Source: Casp-actino8 sp001510455 (GTDB lineage Bacteria; Actinomycetota; Acidimicrobiia; Acidimicrobiales; Ilumatobacteraceae). From it: a stretch of DNA of 64,000 nt. Shown in pieces: positions 1-6,935 of this stretch (positions are counted from its first letter, which is position 1; each line of letters begins with the position of its first letter). The stretch covers positions 62,001 through 126,000 of the forward strand of contig JAQCIK010000001.1 of NCBI GenBank assembly GCA_027592035.1. The letters run 5' to 3'. The notes beneath the pieces were generated by a model. That model saw nothing but the letters and a program-made list of their open reading frames with translations. It searched no databases and was not told where the DNA came from. The translations under genes were made by a program, and so were the position numbers.

Positions 1-53
1 GGTTCCGCCCGTTCGAGGCGACCGAAAGCGTCCGAACGTCGATACCTGGTGAC

Positions 54-1247
54 CTAGAGGAGTCGAGTGTTGAGCGTGTCGACGTTGTCGTGGAGGATCC
101 GCTTTCGGTCCTGGTCGTCGAAAGCTTTCAACTCGGGGAGATAGTCGAGCGGATTCGGCATGCCCTCGATGTGCGGCCAGTCGGAGCCGAAGAGGACGCG
201 GTCAGTACCCATGAGTTCACTCACGACGTGGACGTCGTCCTCCCAGAACGGATTGATCCACCAATGGTTGCGGAACGTCTCGATCGGGTCGTCGCTGAAG
301 TAGCCGGGCATCTTCTTGGCTGTCGACGTCATCTTGTGCATGGCATCGGCCAGGAAACCGGAGCCGTTCTCGACGCTCGCCATCCGTAAGCGTGGGAAAC
401 GATCGAATATCTTCTCGAAGATCGAGGTGATCACGAAGTCCTGAGCCGCCCGTTCGATGGCGAAACTCTTGATGGAAGGTTTCCACGAACCACCCGAAAA
501 TTGAGCCGAGAAGGAATCGTCGGCGTACCCCTGGCTCGAGTAGCCGCTGTCGCCGGCGTGGACCACCACGGAGACGCCGGCCTCGGCGGCCAGTGACCAG
601 AACGGATCGAACGACTCGTGGAAGGGAGACCGAACACCATGCGCGGTGTGGACCGCCGCCGGTCGCATCACGATCACCCGAGCTCCAGCGGTCAGGACCC
701 GCTCGAGTTCGGAGACGGCCCAGTCGACATCGGCGAGGGACAGGTAAGCACCGGCGAAGATTCGATCCTGGTAGTCGAAGCCCCAGTCCTCTTCGAGCCA
801 CTTGTTGAAAGCCGTGAACGTCTGACAGACAGCGAACGGATCGTGCTTCAACAACTCCTCGTACAACATGCCCAGGGTGGGGAAGAGCCAGATGCGCCCG
901 ATTCCTTGGGCGTCCATCGTCGACAGTCGAGCGTCGCGGTCGCGGTACTCGGGTCGAATCGGCTCACGCTGAGTCAAGAATTCGAGAGGGCTCTTCCCGT
1001 CGGGATTGCCACGAAAGTAATCGTGCATGGCACCCGCCGGAGCGATGGGGTCGAACGTGGGATTCGTGACGACTCGGCTGACGCGACCACCGACGACTTG
1101 ATACTTGCGCCCGTCGATCTCGGCCCATTGAACGCACCTCGGACCGAGCTTCGGGTCGAGGTGGCGCGTGAAGGCATCGAGGGCCTCGTAGTAGTGGTTG
1201 TCGCAGTCGAAGGGCTGATACCCGAGATCGGAGACCGTAGCGCTCAT
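54..1247 (-). CDS. Amidohydrolase-2 (ACMSD-like) family protein
   Basis: This is a metal-dependent TIM-barrel hydrolase or decarboxylase of the amidohydrolase-2 family (relatives: aminocarboxymuconate-semialdehyde decarboxylase, resorcylate decarboxylases). The N-terminal metal site reads D-C-D-N-H instead of H-x-H. The VVHAGD strand supplies the mid-barrel histidine, and FGSDWPHIEG near the C-terminus supplies the catalytic aspartate. At 397 aa it is normal for the long actinobacterial branch. I chose the ATG at 1247 because similarity begins there; an in-frame ATG at 1274 would add nine unconserved residues. It is the last gene of a nine-gene minus-strand operon, 44 bases after the molybdenum hydroxylase, so it probably acts late on a ring-opened or carboxylated intermediate. 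The substrate is unknown. Confidence 0.8.
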   Translation of the reverse strand: MSATVSDLGYQPFDCDNHYYEALDAFTRHLDPKLGPRCVQWAEIDGRKYQVVGGRVSRVVTNPTFDPIAPAGAMHDYFRGNPDGKSPLEFLTQREPIRPEYRDRDARLSTMDAQGIGRIWLFPTLGMLYEELLKHDPFAVCQTFTAFNKWLEEDWGFDYQDRIFAGAYLSLADVDWAVSELERVLTAGARVIVMRPAAVHTAHGVRSPFHESFDPFWSLAAEAGVSVVVHAGDSGYSSQGYADDSFSAQFSGGSWKPSIKSFAIERAAQDFVITSIFEKIFDRFPRLRMASVENGSGFLADAMHKMTSTAKKMPGYFSDDPIETFRNHWWINPFWEDDVHVVSELMGTDRVLFGSDWPHIEGMPNPLDYLPELKAFDDQDRKRILHDNVDTLNTRLL

Positions 1248-1291
1248 GACGCCAGGGTACGACAAGATCGGCACCGCCGCAGTGACGGAGA

Positions 1292-3565
1292 TCAGAGGCA
1301 GATGTCCGACGGTCTGACCGGGACCCGTGGCAATTCACGGCCGGTCGCCTGGCGGATCGCATTGACGATGGCCGGCGTCACACTGATGCACGGCGGTTCT
1401 CCGACCCCCTTGGCTCCGAGCGGGGATTTCGGCTCGAATTCCTCGACGAAGGACGTGACGACCTCGGGTGCATCGAGAAATGTCGGCAGCAAGTAATCGG
1501 TGAAGCTCGGATTACGGACGAGACCCTCATCGACGACGATCTCTTCCATCACGGCCAGACCGAGCCCTTGGGCGATACCCCCTTCGACCTGGCCCACACA
1601 GGACAGCGGGTTCAGAACGCGGCCCACGTCCTGAGCGGTGGCCACCTGAACCACCTTCACCAGCCCGAGATCGAGATCGACGTCGACCACCGCTCGGTGA
1701 GCGACGAAGGCGAAGGCGACATGGCAGTTGCCCTGGCCGTTCTCGTCGAGATCCTCGGTGGGAGGGTGTCGGTACTCGGCCGTCTCGTCGACGTGAAGAC
1801 CACGTGCTGCATCGACGACGGTTCGCCGATAGGAAAGGCCGTCAGTGATCTCGAGATCGTCGATCGACAGCGAGTCTCGTTCGAGACCATCGCGCTCGGC
1901 GACCAGGTCGAGAAGCCGCTCCCGTGCGGCTCGACAGGCGGCATCCACCGCACCACCACTCATCCAGGTCTGGCGACTGGCCGACGTCGAACCGGCCGAT
2001 CCGATCTGGGTGTCGATGGTGTCGAGAAGAACCTCGTCGACACCGAGGACCGTTCTGGCGATCTGCTGGGCGAGCATCACGAAACCTTGACCGACCTCGG
2101 CGGTTGCGAACTTGATCGTCACCACACCGTCGTCGACACGACAGCGTGCCGTCGAGAAGTCGTCGAACCCTTCGGAGTACATGAGGTTCTTGATGCTGAC
2201 ACCCCAGCCGACGCCGCGTCTGATGTGACGTCGATCGGCCGTCAGCCCGCTTCCACCTGGTATGTCGCGGTAGTCATCACTGTCAGGAGTCATCGGGGGC
2301 ATCGGCAAGGCGGCCGTCTCGCGGATGCAACGCTCCACGGGTGCCACATCGTCGACGATCTGACCGGTCACGAGCACGTCACCGGTCTCCATGGCGTTTC
2401 GTAAGCGAATTTCGACCGGATCCACTCCTACTGCCGCGGCCAACTTGTCCATCTGACTCTCGTGAGCGAAGCACGCCTGAACGACTCCGAACCCTCGCAT
2501 GGCTCCGCAGGGCGGGTTGTTCGTACGAACCGCCCAACTTTCGACGGTCGCACTCGGGCACTTGTACGGACCCTGGATCTGGGAGATGCCGTTGACGAGG
2601 ACAGCTGGTGACGTACTGCAGTACGCCCCACCGTCGAACACGACTCGAGCCTCGACTCGGCGAATGCGACCGTCGAGATCGGCGTGATGGCGCATCCAGA
2701 TGGTGGCCGGGTGTCGATGAACGTGCCCGTAGAAGCTCTCTTCGCGGTCGTAGGCGATGCGAACCGGGCGACCGGTACGCAGTGCGAGCAGGCATGTGTG
2801 TACCTGCAGACTGATGTCCTCACGTGCCCCGAAGGCACCTCCAACGCCGCCCAGAACGAGACGAACCTTCTCTTCGGCAAGGCCGAGACAGGCCGCGATC
2901 TGTTTGCGATCTTCATGAAGCCATTGAGTCGCGATGTACAACTCGACTCCCGAGCCATCGTGGTCGGGTAGAGCCAAAGCAGCTTCGAGGCCGAGAAACG
3001 CCTGATCCTGCATGCCGATCACGTAGGTGCCCTCGACGACGATGTCTCCGGTGACCGACTGGTCGCCATGGACGACACGTTGCTCGCGGAAGATGTTGCC
3101 GTCGGGGTGAAGAGTCTCTTCGGTGCCGGCGATGCAGATCTCCGGATCGGTGATGGGAGTCAGGAGTTCATAGTCGACTCGTATGGCGGCAAGGGCGCGA
3201 CGGCAGGTCTCGGGATGATCGGCCGCGACGGCGGCGACAGGTTCTCCCACGTAACGAACCTCGTCTCCCACCCGGGCGAAAACCGGCTGATCCTGGGCGA
3301 TCAGTCCGTAGGTCAGTTGACCGGGTACGTCTTCAGCAGTGATCACACAGGAAACGCCGTCGATGGCCAGGGCCGCCGCGACGTCGATGGAAACGATCCG
3401 CGCTCGCGGATGGGGTGACCGAAGGGTGGCCCCCCACAACATTCCGTCGGCCCACATGTCGCTACTGAAAGCGAAACTTCCGGACACCTTGGCATTGGCG
3501 TCGGGTCGAACGGCACTGGTTCCGAGAGTTCCCTCGCGGAGTCGAGTGGAGACGGCCGTGGTCAC
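1292..3565 (-). CDS. Xanthine dehydrogenase-family molybdopterin-binding subunit
   Basis: This is the large Mo-cofactor subunit (757 aa) of a three-subunit molybdenum hydroxylase. Typical blocks are visible: GGVGGAFGARE (pterin binding), an MRGFG block after PCGA, the AEVGQGF repeat, and KGVGEPP near the C-terminus carrying the catalytic glutamate. It lacks the AYxCSFR loop of form I CO dehydrogenase, so it is a hydroxylase of the xanthine, nicotinate or aldehyde type rather than CoxL. The reading frame is open upstream to 3901, but those 112 residues are an arginine-rich shadow of the 2Fe-2S gene. The true start is GTG at 3565, overlapping the 2Fe-2S stop and preceded by AAGGAGG. The 2Fe-2S and FAD subunits lie directly upstream. 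Confidence 0.93.
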   Translation of the reverse strand: MTTAVSTRLREGTLGTSAVRPDANAKVSGSFAFSSDMWADGMLWGATLRSPHPRARIVSIDVAAALAIDGVSCVITAEDVPGQLTYGLIAQDQPVFARVGDEVRYVGEPVAAVAADHPETCRRALAAIRVDYELLTPITDPEICIAGTEETLHPDGNIFREQRVVHGDQSVTGDIVVEGTYVIGMQDQAFLGLEAALALPDHDGSGVELYIATQWLHEDRKQIAACLGLAEEKVRLVLGGVGGAFGAREDISLQVHTCLLALRTGRPVRIAYDREESFYGHVHRHPATIWMRHHADLDGRIRRVEARVVFDGGAYCSTSPAVLVNGISQIQGPYKCPSATVESWAVRTNNPPCGAMRGFGVVQACFAHESQMDKLAAAVGVDPVEIRLRNAMETGDVLVTGQIVDDVAPVERCIRETAALPMPPMTPDSDDYRDIPGGSGLTADRRHIRRGVGWGVSIKNLMYSEGFDDFSTARCRVDDGVVTIKFATAEVGQGFVMLAQQIARTVLGVDEVLLDTIDTQIGSAGSTSASRQTWMSGGAVDAACRAARERLLDLVAERDGLERDSLSIDDLEITDGLSYRRTVVDAARGLHVDETAEYRHPPTEDLDENGQGNCHVAFAFVAHRAVVDVDLDLGLVKVVQVATAQDVGRVLNPLSCVGQVEGGIAQGLGLAVMEEIVVDEGLVRNPSFTDYLLPTFLDAPEVVTSFVEEFEPKSPLGAKGVGEPPCISVTPAIVNAIRQATGRELPRVPVRPSDICL

Positions 3566-4056
3566 GATTTCCTCCTTCGAACGACGACTTCGCGCACCGC
3601 CTCCAGGATCCGGCCGTATCCGGTGCAACGACAGATGTTGCCCGACAGAGCCTCTTTGATCTCGTTGTCGTTCGGCGTTTCGTGGGCCGACAGGAGATGA
3701 TGAACTGCCACCACGAAGCCAGGAGTGCAGAAGCCACACTGCACGCCGCCAGCGTCGATGAAAGCTTGCTGGACGTCGCCGAGCGCCTGACCACTTCCGA
3801 GTCCTTCGATGGTGGTGATCTCGGAGTCGACCGCCGACGCAGCGAGAACGAGACACGAGCACACGGCGCGCCCGTCGAGTACGACGGTGCAGCTGCCGCA
3901 TTCACCCTGTTCGCAAGCGCCCTTGGATCCGGGAAGGCCGAGCCGTTCCCGAAGGACGTACAGGAGACTTTCGCCGATCCAGGCGTCCTGAACGTCGAGC
4001 TGTCGGCCGTTCACCGAGAGGTGATAGTCGAGTGTGGGAGGGGAATGGTTGGTCAT
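3562..4056 (-). CDS. 2Fe-2S subunit of molybdenum hydroxylase
   Basis: This is the small electron-transfer subunit (164 aa) of the CoxS/XdhC type. Residues 48, 53, 56 and 68 form the plant-ferredoxin C-x4-C-x2-C-x11-C motif. Residues 107, 110, 142 and 144 form the C-x2-C...C-x-C motif of the helical second [2Fe-2S] domain. It passes electrons from the Mo site to the FAD subunit. The start at 4056 overlaps the upstream FAD-subunit stop by four bases. The stop overlaps the Mo-subunit GTG by three bases, so the three subunits are translationally coupled in the order FAD, 2Fe-2S, Mo. Confidence 0.95.
   Translation of the reverse strand: MTNHSPPTLDYHLSVNGRQLDVQDAWIGESLLYVLRERLGLPGSKGACEQGECGSCTVVLDGRAVCSCLVLAASAVDSEITTIEGLGSGQALGDVQQAFIDAGGVQCGFCTPGFVVAVHHLLSAHETPNDNEIKEALSGNICRCTGYGRILEAVREVVVRRRKS
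3571..3577 (-). promoter_or_regulatory. Ribosome binding site deciding the GTG start at 3565
   Basis: On the minus strand AAGGAGG lies five bases upstream of GTG 3565. It fixes the start of the Mo-binding subunit inside the last codons of the 2Fe-2S gene. This rules out the much longer reading frame as the protein. Confidence 0.8.
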
Positions 4057-4883
4057 ACGTCAGACCTTTCGAGGAGACGGAGGGCCAGGACCCGCACGGC
4101 GTGTCGTCGATAAGCAGCCGTGGAACGATGATCGTCGATCGGTCGGGCCGACTGAGCCACCCGTTCGGCGAACTCGCGGGCGACATCGGGGGCGATCGGT
4201 CGGGACAGATCGCACTGGGCGGCGATCCAGGCTTCGGCGTCGAGAGCACGGATGATGGTCGGACCGACCGCGCCGAGGGCAACCGTCACTGCGGTCGACG
4301 AACGGGTGAGGCACAGCGACGCAGTGGCGATCACCATGGCGTTACGACTGCCCACTTTGGCGTATCCCTGCCAGCCGTTCCGACGAGGAAAGCTGATCGA
4401 TCGGATGATCTCTCCGGGGGCGAGGGAGTTCCGTTTGACACCGGTCATGAATTCGCCGAAAGGGACGTGACGCTCTCCGGACGAGCTGACGATGTCGATG
4501 ACGGCATCGAGCGCTGCGATCACGGGGAGGCCGTCGCCGGCCGGTGAACACGTTCCGAGATTGCCGCCGAGTGTTCCAGCGGCGCGAATCTGTGGTGAGC
4601 CCACCGTTCGCGCCGCCTGCGCGAGAGCCGGCAGGAGGTCGGCGAGAGTTCCGCGTTCCATGTCGGCGTACGGAACGGCCGAGCCGATCGTCACGAACTC
4701 GTCCGTGACGTCGTATCTCTTCAGTTCGTCGATGCGGGACAAGGACACGACCGAGGACGGCCGACGATCGTGAAGATTGATCTCGACCATCAGATCCGTC
4801 CCTCCCGCGAGAAGAGTTGCCGATGTGTCGGAGCTCAGGATCGAGAGAGCCTCGTCGATCGTACGAGGAGAAAGAACACTCAT
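4053..4883 (-). CDS. FAD-binding subunit of molybdenum hydroxylase (CoxM-like)
   Basis: This is the medium FAD subunit (276 aa). The N-terminal LLAGGTDLMVEI block binds the FAD diphosphate, and the GGNLGTCSPAGD block around residues 105-117 matches the family's second FAD motif. It receives electrons from the 2Fe-2S subunit. The start is the ATG at 4883, which overlaps the preceding gene's TGA (ATGA). The frame is open to 4964, but the added residues do not resemble the family. It is the only separate FAD subunit in the operon, so it may also serve the fused hydroxylase encoded upstream. Confidence 0.92.
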   Translation of the reverse strand: MSVLSPRTIDEALSILSSDTSATLLAGGTDLMVEINLHDRRPSSVVSLSRIDELKRYDVTDEFVTIGSAVPYADMERGTLADLLPALAQAARTVGSPQIRAAGTLGGNLGTCSPAGDGLPVIAALDAVIDIVSSSGERHVPFGEFMTGVKRNSLAPGEIIRSISFPRRNGWQGYAKVGSRNAMVIATASLCLTRSSTAVTVALGAVGPTIIRALDAEAWIAAQCDLSRPIAPDVAREFAERVAQSARPIDDHRSTAAYRRHAVRVLALRLLERSDV

Positions 4884-5890
4884 GCCGGCCGGCCGTCCCA
4901 ACCCGAGAATGCGTCGATCATGGCCTTCACGTCTCCGAGCGGATAGAGAATGGGACAGGTGCATCCGTGGTCGATGTAGTGAGCGACCTTGGCGCGTGCT
5001 TCGGCCGGGGTGCCACTCGCTGTGAGCATGTGGACGATCTCATCGGGTACGAGTTTGCTGGCCGCTACCACCTGTTCGTGCGTGGCCGGCCACGTGAGCA
5101 CCTCTCCGACAGCGTCGAGGAGCGATTGGGGAACTCCGGAAGCCTTCATGATGTGGGGCTGTTGTCCGAGGTATTGAGTGACCATGAGACGTGCCATGTC
5201 GATCGCGGTGTCTCGATCCTCGTGAACCGAACAGACAACCAATTGAGGGCGATCGATGTCGTCGAGAGAGCGGCCGGATCGAGCTGCCCCTCGTGCCAAG
5301 GCTTCGATGGCCTGATCGTTGTACTCGGGTGACACCAAGTAGTTGAGGACGGCTCCGTCGGCGATCTCCCCGGTCAACTCCATCATTTGCATTCCGGTGG
5401 CTCCGATGTAGATCGGAACATCCTTCGGGCGACGTTCCTGGTAGACGTAGTCGAGTTCGACTCCATCGAGGTGAACGTATTCTCCATGGAAGGTGACGTT
5501 CTCGTTGGCGAGCAGAGATCGCACCGAGGTCACGATCTCTCGCATCACACGTAGTGGTTTGGCGCGCTCGATTCCGACCTTCTGGGCGAGTGGATCCCAC
5601 CAGGCGCCGATCCCGAGGATCACTCGACCAGGTGCGAGGTCGTCGAGAGTCGAGAAGGTCGCCGCCAAGCGAGCCGGATTGCGACTCCAGCAGTCGACGA
5701 CGCCACTGCCCACCTTGATGGTCGACGTCGACGTGGCGAAGGCGGCCATCGGTACCGTCGCCTCGCGGACGAGTCGACTTTCGGCTTGCCAGACGGCATC
5801 GAATCCTTTCGATTCGGCATAGGTGACGAAGTCGATGCCTTCTCGAATCGAGTGTGCATCCTGGAGATAGAGAGCGACAGGTTGGTTCAT
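4880..5890 (-). CDS. LLM-class flavin/F420-dependent oxidoreductase
   Basis: This is a luciferase-like monooxygenase-family TIM barrel (336 aa). Similarity to the F420-dependent 5,10-methylene-tetrahydromethanopterin-reductase branch starts at residue 1. Visible features are a QAESRLVREATVP block near residue 36, LGIGAWWDP, and PIYIGATG around residue 190. In actinobacteria this branch usually uses coenzyme F420, but F420 versus FMN cannot be settled from sequence alone. It sits between the SsnA-like amidohydrolase (gap 22 bases) and the FAD subunit (4-base overlap). It may reduce or oxygenate an intermediate of the same pathway. The substrate is unknown. Confidence 0.85.
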   Translation of the reverse strand: MNQPVALYLQDAHSIREGIDFVTYAESKGFDAVWQAESRLVREATVPMAAFATSTSTIKVGSGVVDCWSRNPARLAATFSTLDDLAPGRVILGIGAWWDPLAQKVGIERAKPLRVMREIVTSVRSLLANENVTFHGEYVHLDGVELDYVYQERRPKDVPIYIGATGMQMMELTGEIADGAVLNYLVSPEYNDQAIEALARGAARSGRSLDDIDRPQLVVCSVHEDRDTAIDMARLMVTQYLGQQPHIMKASGVPQSLLDAVGEVLTWPATHEQVVAASKLVPDEIVHMLTASGTPAEARAKVAHYIDHGCTCPILYPLGDVKAMIDAFSGWDGRPA

Positions 5891-5912
5891 GAGCCTTCCT
5901 TCGGGAGTGGTT

Positions 5913-6935
5913 TCAGAGACGTGTGAACAATCGTTGGGCGGATTCGGCGGCCTTCGCCCGAACTTCCTCGAGATCGACTCGGGTCGGTTCGCCGTTGTCG
6001 AGGAGACGTTCGCCGGAAGAGGTGGTCACGGAAATCGGACGAGTCCCCGGAGTGAAGGCGACGTGCCATGGAGAATCGATCTGGTCGTAATTCCAGACGA
6101 CAGTGTCATCGCGGCACTCGGGGATGAGATCGTGACCGTTCCGAAGCCATTGCCAACTGGGTTCGGGGGAGGCAGTCACGTCGGAGGCACGATGCGCGAC
6201 GTAGCTCAATCGGAACTCCTCCAACATGTCGGCACCGATGCCGTCCGAACCGAGGACGATCTTGCTGGTTCGTGAGGCAGGACGGGCGTAGCCGACGGCA
6301 TTGTTCATGTTGCTTCTCGGATTGTGAGCAATCGTTCCCGGAAGGTCTCGATCGAGGTGTACGCAATGAACGAGCAGCCAGGACTCGTCGGCCAGATTCT
6401 CGAGGCGACGTCCCGCATCACGGTCGTCCACACCTTCGGCGACGTGGATGTGCACTCCGGTCCCGTGACGCTTGGCCAGATCGGTGGCCTTGTGCAACGT
6501 GTCGTCCGAACACGTGAAGGCGGCGTGGACGCCCACCATTCCGCGTCCTCCTCCCGACAAGTAGCGATCGTTCTCGGTCAGACCGCGACGTGCTCCGTCC
6601 GGTCCGTGTCGATCGGTGACACCGTAGGAACAGGACACCCGAACGCCGACCTCGTGACACGCCTCGGCGATGACGTCGAGACTTCCTTCGATGGCCGACG
6701 GACTTTCATGATGATCGACGATTCCAGTGGTCCCCGACATGAGAGCTTCGACCGCGCCGAGCTTGGCCGACCAATGAATGATGTCGAGATCGAGCGCGAG
6801 GTCGAGACGCCACCAGATCTGTTGGAGAACCGACAAGAAGTCGGTCGGAGTGGCGGGCGGCGCGGGCATGCCCCTCGCCAGTGCCGAGTAGAGATGGTGG
6901 TGTGCGCACACCAGCCCAGGAGTCGTGTTGGTCAT
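5913..6935 (-). CDS. SsnA/ATZ-TRZ-like amidohydrolase lacking the N-terminal beta domain
   Basis: This is a metal-dependent deaminase or hydrolase (340 aa). Almost at the N-terminus it shows TPGLVCAHHHLYSALARG, with the H-x-H metal pair at residues 12 and 14. VHIHVAEG, LVHCVHL and LGSDG follow, supplying the remaining metal and catalytic residues. The arrangement resembles SsnA and guanine or cytosine deaminases, but those have about 60 residues of composite beta domain before this point, absent here. The ATG at 6935 overlaps the upstream hydroxylase stop (ATGA), so there is no room for a missing segment. Adjacency to a fused 2Fe-2S/Mo hydroxylase repeats the ssnA-xdh pairing of selenium-dependent hydroxylase clusters. 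Confidence 0.82.
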   Translation of the reverse strand: MTNTTPGLVCAHHHLYSALARGMPAPPATPTDFLSVLQQIWWRLDLALDLDIIHWSAKLGAVEALMSGTTGIVDHHESPSAIEGSLDVIAEACHEVGVRVSCSYGVTDRHGPDGARRGLTENDRYLSGGGRGMVGVHAAFTCSDDTLHKATDLAKRHGTGVHIHVAEGVDDRDAGRRLENLADESWLLVHCVHLDRDLPGTIAHNPRSNMNNAVGYARPASRTSKIVLGSDGIGADMLEEFRLSYVAHRASDVTASPEPSWQWLRNGHDLIPECRDDTVVWNYDQIDSPWHVAFTPGTRPISVTTSSGERLLDNGEPTRVDLEEVRAKAAESAQRLFTRL

